Of a stretch of 64,000 nucleotides of DNA, positions 35,215 through 44,447 are shown piece after piece. Within the stretch, counting starts at the first letter, position 1; each line of letters starts with the position of its first letter. This DNA comes from Corylus avellana. Taxonomy: Eukaryota > Streptophyta > Magnoliopsida > Fagales > Betulaceae. The position numbers were made by a program, and so were the translations under genes. The stretch spans positions 13,762,906-13,826,905 of the forward strand of contig NC_081551.1 of NCBI RefSeq assembly GCF_901000735.1, read 5' to 3'. The notes under the pieces are model-generated. The model saw only the letters and a list, made by a program, of their open reading frames with translations, made no database searches and had not been told where the DNA came from.

Positions 35215-38200
35215 TATAAAACTACAATATATGCTCTCTTGTTTTTGAAGAATCTGAAGAAACAAAGTGAGCCATTAATATCTAAGGATGCAACGGTGTT
35301 GTTTCTTCTGTTCAAATTAGCCACATGGTGGAATAAATTTTATTATCTCCCTCTCTCAACCAAAGTGCCATTGATTTCTATCTCCAATTCACTTCCTCCA
35401 AAAGAGTAGTCCTCTCCAAGTCACTAGTAATCTCAACCTTTCTCAAATTCTCAACCTCAGATTAAATTATTTCCGCTACAGTAACATCAAGACCTCAGAG
35501 TTCATCCAAAAGAACCTTTTCTATATCACAACAATGAAAAACACCTCATTCCATTTTTCAAGCCGAATTTCAAAGCTTAAGTTTACACACCAATATAAAA
35601 CTAGTGGAACCGTGAAAACTATAAGACATCCACCGCGGTTTTACTTTTCCACAAAGCACTTTGAATTTAGCCACATTTTCAAAATTGAATTCCCATTTGC
35701 TCTTATAAACATCACCACGTACGCCTATATAAGGCAAAGGATCTAGACTTCACTTTCCATAACATTAATAGTCAAAGCGTCTTGGGGGGTGAAGTCACAC
35801 ACTGAAAGTCAATAGTCCACAACAAAATAGAGTTGCTGAGTGGAAAAATCGGCATCTTTTGGAGTTAACTCATGTCTTAATAACTATGCATATTCACGAA
35901 TCTTATTGGGGTGATGCTTTGCTCACCACTACCTATCTCATCAATTGAATACCATGCCATGTCTTGAATTTCAAGACACCTATTGAGGTGTTGCCACCAC
36001 CCTTTTCTTCTTCCAATTTCGTTATCCCTCCTCGAGTGTTTGGTTGTGCTTGCTTCATTCAAGATCATGGTTCAACTCGGGGTAAATTAGATCCTCAAGC
36101 ACTCAAATCCATTTTTCTAGGGTGCTCACCTGCCCAAAACGGGTACAAGTGCTATCACCTCCATCGAAACAACATTTTGTGTTGATTGATGTCACTTTTT
36201 TTGAATCACAACCTTAGTTTTCCTCTTTCAATACTTTTCTTCAAGGGGAGAATAATAGTGAAGAGAAGTTTGTGAGTACTTTGCTTACAACTACTACTTT
36301 GCCAAAACATGAAAATCATTCACCATCTACTGAGGAGCCACTTGTTGAAGTGCCATCACCTATTGACGAGCCATGTGAGCCACCAATGGAGGAGTTGAGA
36401 GTTTACTCCATACGCCAAAAGAGTAAGACAACTTCGTCACAATCATGCCAAGCAAATGCACCTTGACTTAGGTAACCCTATCTCTACACCTAGCTTAAAC
36501 TCTTCACTCTTTGCCATTAATGACATTGACCGTCCTATTGCTCAATGCAAATGGGTTAGATCTTGTACTCAACACCTTATATTTAACTTTGTGTCCTATC
36601 AACATCTTTCACTTTTATATCGTTCCTTAGCATCCAAATTGTCTTCCATGTCTATTACTCAAAATTTACAGAAGACATAGTGGAAGGAAGAATGTTGGAA
36701 GAGATGAGAGCCTTGCATAAAAGTAACACAAGGGAGCTAGTCAAGTTGCCTAGTGGAAAAGTGTGATTGGATGCAAATGGGTGTTTTGAGTGAAGCACAA
36801 GGCCAATGAGTCAATGAAAAGATATAAGGCCATATTGGTCGCAAAAGGATTTACTTAAACTTATGAGATAGACTTCAAGGAGCATTTGCCCTGACAGCAA
36901 AGATGAAGTCTATTCGAGTGCTTTCTTTGGTAGCAAACTTTGATAGACCACTTCAGCAGCTTAGATGTGAAAAAGGCATTCCTTAATGGAGATCTAGAGG
37001 AAGAAGTATACATGGGACTTTTTCCTGGTCCTCAATTCTCCTCAGTTAACAATAAAGTGTGTAAATGGAAAAAGGCCCTATATGGGCTAGAACAATCTCC
37101 CAGGGCTTGGTTTTAAGAGATTTTCTCAAGTTATGCATAGATTCATCTATAAACAAAGCCAAGTGGATCATACGCTCTTCATCAATGTCATAAGGAATGG
37201 TAACTGCTTTAATTGTTTATGTAGATGATATCTTGTTGACTGGAAATGATGATGAGGAAATAGGAAGGTTGAAAAAATATGTTTCCAAAGCTTTTATTTG
37301 TTAAAAGGAAAAAAAATTAAAATTAAAATTAAAAAAATTATAAAAAAAAAATCCTATATATCGCTATTTTTTTTTTATATATATATATTTTATCATAAAA
37401 TTTAATTAGTCAATTGAAATAAAGTATTTAATATTTATTCATCATCTTGGCATCACAATTCAACTACCTATTGGACCCCAATCACAATTCTTAGAGTAAA
37501 TGTGTTTTTTTTAGACAAATTAATGCAACATTTCTTGTACAATTTTTTGTTCAATGACTGCATCTTTTACAAGAATAATGGCTATTCTTATGCCTCGTCT
37601 CTCTATTTTCTCTCTATTCTCCTCTTATTCTAACTTAAACATTCTTCATGAAAGGAAACAAAAAGCCAGAAAGTTCAAAATATTTAAGTATTTATACAAG
37701 GAACCAGAAGAGTTCAATTACAATCCATATCTATTGCCATAGCCCTTAATGTCTCATAAAGGATCCTTGTATGGCAATAGGTAAGTCAATATTTAACCTC
37801 TATATTCTCCTCTTATATTTATCTGTTTACCTATCAAAAAACAAATTGTTATTTAAGATTTTATTTGCTGAAAGTGTACCTCGGTATGGAGATAAGAACT
37901 TGATTGAAATGTGTCCATAAAGGGGAGGTCATTCTCCTTGATAAACTGAAACAAAAATTATGACACAAGTTAAGATAGCTGCACAACATGTCCATAGTTT
38001 AAACTTTCCATTTCGTCCAAAGTAATTAACCAAGATATTGCAAAAGAAATCAATCCACACCAAGATAACATCAGTTGCTTAGCAAGGGACAAATTTTTTA
38101 TCAGAAAGTACAAAGAGTTCCCACCTCTAAGCAAGACCATGAAGTTACAAGATTTATCTAGGTACATATAATTCATGGGAAAATGTATAGACAGAATTGC

Positions 38201-41200
38201 CTCAAACCTTTTGCCTCTCATTTGAATTTATGTTACGCAGTCCAGTCCCATCTATAAACATTTTGTCTGCCATATCCTTCAACTTTTTCTGTACATCAGC
38301 AGGTTGGAGAGGAGATGAATGCTGTTGCTTCGCATATATCAAATCCTTTCCCCCCATCTTCACACCAACTATAACATGTGTACCATACTTCTCAACAAAC
38401 CTGGACTCATACAAACACAACAAAGTTTGATAAATTTTCTAAACTTAATACAAGTTATTACCACACAAAATATAAACAAATCTGGTAGCATAGCCCACTT
38501 TATTTGTGAAACCCGCTTGGACTGAAGTCCCACTTAGACTTAAGCACTCACTGGGATCAAGACCCAATTGGACTGAAATCCAACATCAATTAAAGCCACC
38601 AAACTATTAGAACCAATATCTATACAGAGGGCTTCAACTACCTCTCACTCTCTTCTTTCCAATATGAGATTACTACCCTTATATATAGGGATTATGAACT
38701 TCCTAACATCTCTACTTTTCAATGTGAAATTTACTAGAGACAAGTTACAATAACAAATACTCGCATGTATAATTATGGCATATGCCTGATGTACGTAAAT
38801 ATCTCTCTCTCCACATGCTTGTTCATCTCCAATTACTCTCTAGCCAAAGAGACTAGCACATATGTAAGAACATCCCAAGAAGCTATTTCTAAGTATTGGT
38901 AATACATGTCAATACATCCATGTATATATCTGTGTTTTTTGTATGTCAGTATCACTTTTATTTAAACAATAAAATAATAAACGCAGACAAACTCATCTAA
39001 AATCTAAAACTTATATTTTATTCAAATTAGGGTGACTATTGACTAAGCAACACGCTCTTGAGGATTATCTTCCTTATAAAGAAAATAATATGCTATAGTT
39101 GACAACAAATGACATAAGCATATTGAAAGTATAAGGTGGAGCATATATCCAGCAATCTTAAATCAATTTCCCAATACGAAATATTTTTGTAATTTTTTCT
39201 TGCCATTTTAAATAAGTATACAACTTTTCAATAGGGGCGCAAACTGAGCTCCTCGGGTCGGAACATGCAGTCTTCCAATTTCTAACCTGACTAGGGGTCA
39301 AAAGCTAATCTACTCAACTGAACCGGCCAATAAGGCTGGTATATACCAAACCTCAGCGACACCGATGGCCAGTCGGTTTGGTCAGCTGGAAGTCAAAGGC
39401 TCTCTCATTGTCTATTTGTCATTCCATCGAACATGTAGGCTCCCTCACAGTCACTTTAATATTTCGTCAGTCACCAGAGATTGGGAGGATATCCAATCAT
39501 TTCATTTCGAGAAACATGTTGCCATCAAGTTCTCCGAATTCGGCTTTGACATCACTATTGAAGGCCGCATGAAGGTTGGGGAGTTCCTTGATCTACAGAA
39601 GCTATAGGACTTTAGAAGTCTTTCGATTATTTGGTAACCAAATGGAGTTTAAAACTAGATAAAGGAGATGTTGTTTGGCTACAGGAGCTCTGCCTCTCGA
39701 GTCTGTTTGGAGTCTAGACTCTGGACTTTGGGAGCGGCTAGGGTTTCTACACAAAAGCCTAAAATTTCACAAAGGGGGCCGGGTCTGTTGGTCAAAAAAC
39801 CGACGCTCTCAACTCGACCTTTGAGGGTGAGAAGAAAAAAATTAATTCAATGTGTAAAGCCCCACCGTTCCCCCCAAATGAACCAAAAAGAAAAAAGAAG
39901 CAAGTAAAGGAAATCCCAAAAAGGGAAATTCTACGTTAGTCTTAAACTTCTTTCAGTAAACAATTTGTATGGAAACTGTGTGCAGAGATAACGCCCACAG
40001 CTCAATGAGGATAAAGCTGAAAGCCATAGAACATACCTTGCCAATGCAGCAGGATCCCATGATGATGGGATAGCTTGTTTAACATGATCACGCAATACTA
40101 CCTGTGATTTTTCTAGTGCAATGTTGTAGAGTGTGAACAAGACACCATCAAAAGCAAGGCTTTTAGTGTTGGCAGCATCTTTCTGCCAACCCCCTGTGAA
40201 TTCAAATGCAGCATTGAAGTGGCCCGAGGGAATTTTACCAGAAAGAGATAGTTCCTGGTTAAACTGCTCCGACATCTAGAAGTGTAAAACATATAATAAA
40301 ACATACGCTGGTTAAAATACACACATTGAAACTGAAAATCACAGTACATTTAAAGGAATTATTTCAGTGATATTTTATAACAAATATGACAAGTCTTTTT
40401 TTTAAATTCAAAAGAAAGTAAAAGATCTACCACCCCTTATCGTGGCAGGAAAAAAGAAAACTAAAAGATAATTTAATCACTGGAAGCCCTGAAATCACCA
40501 TGACTCCATTTTTCAAAGAATATGAAACAAAAATGGAAAATCTACAAAGCACACGGTTCATGATTGCGATAAGACCCAAATATAGTTCTAAGACCAACAC
40601 TAAAAAGTAACATATCCATCAAACATACTTTTAGAAGCTCCTAATTAGTTTTTGCATAGCACTTGAAAGTCAAAGAAATTTAAAACTATCACTAAAATTT
40701 CGCTTCAAAGATACATCTGTAGGATTTCCAGCTTAACACTTTCAGTTACAAAAGCTGGTGTCTTGAAAGTGTTAAAGAGAGAAGAAATTGAACAAGACAA
40801 ACTCATAATTCAAATTTCCATATAACCTCCGGGAAAAAATAAATAAAAATAAAAAATTCCAACAACAACAACAACAAACTAAACCCATTCATAGATCCTA
40901 CAAAATTCAGACAAAATTGAAACAAAAACAGAACTTCTTATGACAAACAAACAAACAAAAAAAAAAAGGGAAGAAGAAGCAGAAAATCAACCCTTCAAAA
41001 ACACCTTCTCCACTAATAGTCGGGCATACCTGTTGAAAAGAGAGAACATCGGAGGCGAACCTGAGACGCTCCCCTTTATCACACTTGATGGACTTGGGCA
41101 CGTTTCGAACGGAGATTCTACCTGGGACCACCAAGTCCCGGACCTGATCATCGTCGATCACGATCAGCCTCGGCTCGGCCGAGTTCCTCTTGCAGTACTT

Positions 41201-41299
41201 AAGCTTCAAATCCTCCGCCAGATCGTATCCTAACCCTATTGCATCTATCGCCGCCTCAACCGCCGCCTTCTGCGCAACAGTCTTCTTCTTACTATTCAT
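11421..41299 (-). CDS. MACPF-domain protein (At4g24290 type), complete, 7 exons, 607 residues
   Basis: Plant MACPF proteins (CAD1, NSL1 and relatives) share the perforin fold and are linked to control of immunity and cell death. The exons are 41299-41030, 40275-40037, 38400-38208, 37945-37880, 14190-14004, 12709-12543 and 12122-11421. They total 1,824 bp, with GT/AG borders and matching phases throughout, and give 607 residues plus stop, about the length I recall for the Arabidopsis protein. The MACPF signature [13 protein letters not shown] is at residues 175-187. The C-terminal region has [16 protein letters not shown] and [19 protein letters not shown]. The ATG at 41299 starts [10 protein letters not shown]; the frame upstream offers only a TTG. 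Intron 4 is 23,689 bp of nested transposons, including two assembly gaps, yet no exon is broken. The order of exons across the gap depends on the scaffold being right. Confidence 0.93.
12903..12974. repeat. Poly-T/poly-A hairpin in MACPF intron 5
   Basis: CTGCAGATTTTT, then T-rich sequence, then ACTTATAAAA and a long A run, ending AAACAATCTGCAG. The arms are perfect at the outside (CTGCAGATT/AATCTGCAG). The ACTTATAAAA junction resembles the 3' tail of the LINEs in this window. Confidence 0.65.
14719..14751. repeat. (AT)n microsatellite
   Basis: About sixteen AT units within intron 4. Confidence 0.95.
16382..16672 (+). repeat. Copia-1 copy A 5' LTR
   Basis: It begins TATCAATCAGATACGGC (the original TG is now TA) and ends AATTGACA. 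It is longer than the 3' LTR because of a poly-T insertion at 16511-16547. Confidence 0.93.
16490..16568 (-). mobile_element. Tail-only LINE insertion in the Copia-1 5' LTR
   Basis: An exact 21-bp direct repeat (16490-16510 and 16548-16568, beginning ATTTTAGTTACC) flanks a 37-bp insert. On the minus strand the insert reads TCATTATTACTTATCC followed by about 21 A. The 3' LTR lacks it. The insert matches the last bases of the LINEs nearby (ATTATTACTTAT plus A-rich tail). It is also in copy B (29533-29609). Confidence 0.75.
17342..20564 (+). pseudogene. Copia-1 copy A gag-pol, broken
   Basis: The gag piece 17425-17937 ([20 protein letters not shown]...[10 protein letters not shown]) ends at a stop where copy B has an open codon, then continues to a zinc knuckle ([12 protein letters not shown]) cut by the gap. 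Integrase core 18273-18869 has [12 protein letters not shown] and [16 protein letters not shown] 18882-19901 has [13 protein letters not shown] and YVDDIAITG. RNase H 19980-20564 has [18 protein letters not shown] and ends LLNRPALI. Several stops fit C-to-T change at TGG, CGA or CAG codons. It cannot make a full polyprotein as it stands. Confidence 0.88.
18074..18173. other. Assembly gap, 100 N
   Basis: Exactly 100 N inside the Copia-1 copy A gag-protease-integrase region, probably a placeholder. Alignment to copy B predicts about 909 bp missing. Confidence 0.98.
20572..20804 (+). repeat. Copia-1 copy A 3' LTR
   Basis: It begins TGTCAATCAGATACGGC and ends AATTGACA, 233 bp. In the first 130 bp it differs from the 5' LTR at about five sites, all transitions. 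Confidence 0.93.
21683..21760. repeat. Perfect 32-bp inverted repeat, copy A only
   Basis: The arms 21683-21714 and 21729-21760 are exact reverse complements around a 14-nt loop (TGGAACCGTGAAAA). Copy B has only the right-hand arm and loop (near 35612-35650, with minor differences) and about 85 bp of unrelated sequence where copy A has the left arm. Confidence 0.9.
22888..24614 (+). mobile_element. Young, internally deleted Copia (Copia-3), copy A only
   Basis: The LTRs are 22888-23042 (155 bp) and 24469-24614 (146 bp), both starting TGTTAGAAAA and ending CCTAGATTACA. The target duplication GATGC lies at 22883-22887 and 24615-24619. The primer-binding site TGGTATCAAAGC follows the 5' LTR; the purine tract TTGAGGGGGAG precedes the 3' LTR. 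Only about 1.4 kb of interior remains. Block B has an empty site (GTGATTGGATGCAAATGGG near 36770). Confidence 0.95.
23469..24414 (+). pseudogene. Copia-3 RT C-terminus and RNase H
   Basis: 23469-23801 encodes the second half of Copia RT ([39 protein letters not shown]). After a stop in the codon before LNYLTITRP, RNase H continues ([60 protein letters not shown]). Gag, protease, integrase and the first half of RT are missing, so the element needed proteins supplied by another copy. Confidence 0.88.
25165..25198. repeat. (TA)n run at the LINE-2 tail
   Basis: About sixteen TA units where the LINE-2 tail meets block A. Confidence 0.9.
25263..27834 (-). CDS. LINE-2 ORF2: reverse transcriptase with C-terminal zf-RVT
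   Basis: This is the replication protein of an L1-type LINE. About 837 codons are free of stops, unusual beside the other LINEs here. Visible in order: [25 protein letters not shown] (RT entry); [35 protein letters not shown] (first catalytic region); [37 protein letters not shown] (catalytic ADD); [33 protein letters not shown]; and a zf-RVT domain with [19 protein letters not shown] and [18 protein letters not shown]. The endonuclease and any ORF1 would lie upstream, in or beyond the gap. A frame break just upstream (near 27842) means the ORF2 is not fully intact as assembled. Confidence 0.9.
27989..28088. other. Assembly gap, 100 N, between blocks A and B
   Basis: Exactly 100 N. LINE-2 breaks off on the left; block B starts within a T run on the right. 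This is the join on which the apparent duplication depends. Confidence 0.98.
29533..29609 (-). mobile_element. Tail-only LINE insertion in copy B 5' LTR
   Basis: Same insertion and same 21-bp direct repeat as at 16490-16568, so it predates the split of the two blocks. Confidence 0.72.
30300..34353 (+). pseudogene. Copia-1 copy B gag-pol, few stops
   Basis: Gag begins at 30300 ([20 protein letters not shown]). A TAA at about 30532 replaces the TAT seen in copy A, then the frame is open from 30549 to 31658. It has zinc knuckles [14 protein letters not shown] and [14 protein letters not shown] and the protease region [10 protein letters not shown], where the usual DSGAS is now DSTAS. Integrase is at 31680-32957 ([26 protein letters not shown]). 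RT is at 32965-33687 ([22 protein letters not shown]). RNase H is at 33760-34353 ([15 protein letters not shown]). The remaining breaks are mostly single-base stops (TGA, TAG). Confidence 0.88.
35162..35232 (-). mobile_element. Tail-only LINE-like insertion, copy B only
   Basis: A 16-bp direct repeat (TAAAACTACAATATAT at 35162-35177 and 35217-35232) flanks a 39-bp insert that reads TACTTA(TA)n on the minus strand. Block A has the empty site (near 21370). The TACTTA-(TA)n end is the same as the tail of LINE-2. Confidence 0.6.
35820..37300 (+). mobile_element. Old Copia fragment (Copia-2), copy B, uninterrupted
   Basis: Counterpart of 21932-25150 without Copia-3. The integrase end is at 35820-36185 ([16 protein letters not shown]). 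The linker [20 protein letters not shown] is at about 36360-36440. RT pieces run from 36776 ([20 protein letters not shown]) to the degraded DD region near 37225. Stops throughout. Confidence 0.85.
37317..37879. other. Single-copy 5' part of MACPF intron 4
   Basis: AT-rich; starts with repeated AAATTAAAATT-type sequence where block B ends. No recognised coding sequence; the 62-codon frame at 37554-37742 has no family resemblance. Confidence 0.6.
37880..41299 (-). CDS. MACPF gene, 5' exon block (exons 1-4)
   Basis: This block encodes residues 1-256. Exon 1 (90 codons) has [20 protein letters not shown]. Exon 2 has [20 protein letters not shown]. Exon 3 completes a split Arg codon and carries the MACPF signature and [20 protein letters not shown]. 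Exon 4 is only 66 bp (22 codons, starting FIKENDLPF and ending YLHTE) and stands directly against the giant intron. Introns 1-3 are 754, 1,636 and 262 bp. Confidence 0.9.
38401..40036. other. MACPF intron 2
   Basis: 1,636 bp between AAG|GTATGT and CCAG|GTTTG. The stretch 39235-39610 is GC-richer than its surroundings and has an 80-codon plus-strand frame ([12 protein letters not shown]...) that I do not recognise; it may be a remnant of an old element. Confidence 0.6.
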
Positions 41300-41316
41300 T
41301 ATTAACAAACTCACAC

Positions 41317-41355
<39 letters not shown>

Positions 41356-41700
41356 ACTGTATCATCATCCAAAGAAGAAGAAAAAAACCTCCAGAGAAAT
41401 CACGGACTTGCAAGAACGAACAACGGGAAGTAGAAGAGACCAAGTCTTTCCGGGTCCCGACTGGCTATTCAAAAACAAAAAAAAAAAAGAAAGAAAAGCA
41501 AGAGGATGGATGACTGGTCTAAGCGCGAGATTTTCAACGACGTTGTTAAATTCTACTTTAAACGGTTTGGTGGGTGGTGATTGGTGAATGGTGATTGGTG
41601 AAAGGGGTTTCGAGACAAGTCAAAGGTTGGGTGCTGGCGTTTGATTCAGGGAATCTGCAGTGGCCATTGCCGAGGCTCTATCTGTTTTCCACCATTCTCT
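41300..41700 (-). promoter_or_regulatory. MACPF 5' leader and proximal promoter
   Basis: A run of 15 CT units on the plus strand (41322-41352), i.e. GA-repeat on the transcribed strand, lies 23 bp upstream of the ATG, probably in the 5' UTR. I found no convincing TATA box, so the start site is not placed. Confidence 0.45.
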
Positions 41701-41992
41701 AACCTTTTACACCGAACGAATGTTTTGACTTGGCATTTTCCAAGTGGAGAAGACATTTAATTGGGTTTCAGTGAAAAAGAATATTGTATTGAATTTGGTA
41801 CAAGTTTGAAAATGATTTTGCGGGGTAGGAATAAGAGATGAGAGTGGACTATTTTGGCGGCCGTATTGATTATGCCCACATGAATATTATTTTAATTATG
41901 GAACCCAAAATGCCCTTCGACTCCACGTTTCACACAAGTTTGACGTGATTCAAAATAATAAACCATACTTAAAAAAAAAAGGGCAGGGGGTG

Positions 41993-42574
41993 GGGGATAT
42001 AATTTAGCCCCGAAACTATCAATCATTTTCATTTTAACCCCCTAATATTTAAGAAATTATAAAGTAGCCCCAAACTATTAAAAAGTTGCAATTTGACCAC
42101 TTCACTAGTCAACACCATCAAATAAGATGAAAAATGCAAAACGACATCATTTTTTGAGATTAAGTTAGAAAAATGACCTTATGAAAAAAAAAAAAAAAAA
42201 ATTTAAAATGCTCCCCAAAAATGATGTCGTTTTGATAAAGAGGTTTAGGGGTGGCTCACCGGCCACCCAATGGCAAAATTGCACCCAGTGGGGTGGTCGT
42301 TTTAAACCACCGTTTTTTTTTCCCCCTCAAAACGACGTCGTTTTGGGGGAGGGAAGCATTTTTTTAATTGATTTTTTTATAAGGGTATTTTAGTAACTTA
42401 ATCTTGTCAAAATGACGTAGTATTGAATTTTTCATCCTATTTGACAATAATGATTAACGGAGTGGCCAAATTGCAATTGGTTGGTAGTTTGGGAGCTACT
42501 TTATCACTTTTTGAACATTAAAGAACTAAAATAAAAATGGATAATAGTTTGGGGGCTAAATTATATTTTTTTCA
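41993..42574. mobile_element. Foldback (MITE-like) element, copy 2
   Basis: Left end ATAATTTAGCCCCGAAACTATC and right end GATAATAGTTTGGGGGCTAAAT are inverted copies. Inner portions (AAAGTAGCCCCAAACT; AGTTTGGGAGCTACTTT) and the AAAACGACGTCGTTTTGG palindrome match the element at 4893-5327. Non-coding. Confidence 0.75.
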
Positions 42575-42787
42575 AATAATAATAATAAACCATATTGCAA
42601 ATAAACTATATTGCAAGGTGGCCGGAAACCCAGACCGAGCCTCTAATTGAATTTATTTATAAGCAGTCAATTTTATTTATGAAATAAATTTAGTTTAAAT
42701 ATAATTTTAGGCCTAAAATGTTTCTGTTAGAAAATGTTTTTAAGAAAATAAGAAAATCATTTTTTAGAAAAATATTTGAAAAAAAAA

Positions 42788-43421
42788 AATCTTATTTAGT
42801 CCCTAAGTTTTTGTCGATTTGAATTTAGCATTTGGGTTTTTAATTTCAAGAATGAGGTCTTCAAGTTTTGCCCAAATTTTAAGGATAGAAATTCACTTCA
42901 CTTCAAACCAACTTGAAGGAAATATTCTCCAACTCATTTAAAATAGTGGCAAATGTCTATAAACACTTAAAAGACACAATTTTAAATGGGTTGTAGGATA
43001 TTTCCTTCATAATGGTTTGGAGGAAATTTATGTCAAATTTTAAATTAGTACCTCTAACAATTTTTTATTTGTTATGTATGTTTCATTTAACATGTCACGG
43101 TTCATCTCAGCATCAAAGTTAACGGTTTTTTTCTCTAACACTAGAAATCTAGAAGATTAGGATGAGCAAGAATATTGTTTTTTTTTTTTTTTTTTCATAG
43201 ATGACTTAGTGTTTAATGATATGACATTGATATTAGGTGTTGGTATAAACACTGGCGTATCAATTGAAACATACGTCGCATATGACAAACCATTCATTTT
43301 AAAGGAAAAATGATAGAGAAACCTAATTAAAATTTGGGCAAAACCTAAGACTATATTCTTGAAATTAGTAACCCAATGACTAAATTCAAATTGAATAAAA
43401 ACTTAAGGGCTAAATATAATT
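42788..43421. mobile_element. Foldback element with arms of about 100 bp
   Basis: The left arm (TTTAGTCCCTAAGTTTTTG ... CTTCAAGTTTTGCCCAAATT) is matched by the inverted right arm (AATTTGGGCAAAACCTAAGA ... AAAACTTAAGGGCTAAAT). About 430 bp of AT-rich interior has no coding content. Confidence 0.75.
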
Positions 43422-44447
43422 TTTTCCAAAATATTTTTTGATGAAAACATTTTTTGGTGTTTGGCGCGTACAAAAATTACAATTTTTTTTTTTTTTTTTT
43501 ATATAGTTTCATTCAATCATATTATCCAATAAAAAAAAACACTTTTTATTAACAACATAAAAATATTAATAAAAAATAATTGAAAAGCTTAATCTAAAAA
43601 TTTGAGTTCTAATGATGGTCTAGTAGAGGCTCGGGGAGGTCTGATAGTGGTCCGGTGGTGATTTGTTGGTGGCCCGATGGTGGTTTGGGGGAGTTCGGTG
43701 GAGGCTCGATGGTGGCTGGTGGAGGTCCGATAGTTTGAGAAGGAAAAACTCAAACTCAGGGTGCGTTTGGGATTGCGATTTCATAAGAATAATCTGCATT
43801 TTTAAAATTGCAAAATATAAGGCGTTTAACATTGCGATTTCAAAAACACTTAATTTAAAATAAGAAAGAAGAAAAAAAAAATCTGCGATTTATATAAGCA
43901 GGTTAATGAGTGCTTATTTAAAAAAATGCGAATTTAAACCAAAATCATGATAAGGACTGGTAAACAAATTTGAGTTTATTCAAAAATAAATGCATTGATT
44001 TTTAATGTATTATCTAACTCAGTTGATGCAAGACAAGCGTGATGCTCCCAATATTTAAATGGGTTAAATACTCTTTTACCCTCTAAGATTTAAACTCTTT
44101 ATTTATTTTTTTCCTTAGGGTTTCATTTTTATCACAAGAGATACCTATGGTTTTCATAAAGATGGAGATGGTACCTCCGTTAAAATTACGTCCAAAACTT
44201 AATGAAACGCAACGTCAGCACTAATCAAATGTCGCCACGTGTCATATAATTAATTTTTTTTTAAAAAGAAAATTAGAATGATTTTTATTTTCTTTTTAAA
44301 AAAAGACAAAAAAAAATTGGATTTGGCACTATCCCGAGGATCTTGTAATACAATGTCGGTGCGCCGGTCATTATACGCTACCATCCATAACTAGCAGCCC
44401 AAATGAGTCCGACCTCAGGTGGCCCACGCTACTAATAATGTACGTCC
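43422..44447. other. AT-rich intergenic stretch
   Basis: Contains a GGTGGTTTGGGGGAGTTCGG-type low-complexity patch near 43640-43740 and T/A runs. Sequence near 43760 (GGGTGCGTTTGGGATTGCG) resembles an end of a hAT MITE without a partner I can place. No gene seen. Confidence 0.5.

Larger units (their letters stand above)
28094..35520 (-). mobile_element. Old LINE (LINE-1), copy B, split by Copia-1
   Basis: The same minus-strand fossil as 15025-21690, nearly base for base. The zf-RVT piece is at 28216-28446, [15 protein letters not shown] at 28746-28940, the Copia insertion at 29425-34593, then [20 protein letters not shown] and [16 protein letters not shown] at 34706-35092 and [19 protein letters not shown] at about 35270-35320. 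Confidence 0.85.
14191..37879 (-). other. MACPF intron 4, 23.7 kb, transposon-filled
   Basis: Donor GAG|GTACAC at 37880/37879; acceptor TTGCAG at 14191; phase 0. The sequence unique to the intron is 14191-15024 on the right-hand (3') side and 37317-37879 on the 5' side. The rest is duplicated block A (15051-25160), a LINE (25163-27988), a 100-N gap and duplicated block B (28094-37316). No host exon was found inside. Confidence 0.88.

Noticed and set aside
39365..39607. 80-codon frame in MACPF intron 2 as a gene
   Set aside because: No family resemblance, no second exon or promoter, and it lies inside an intron on the other strand.
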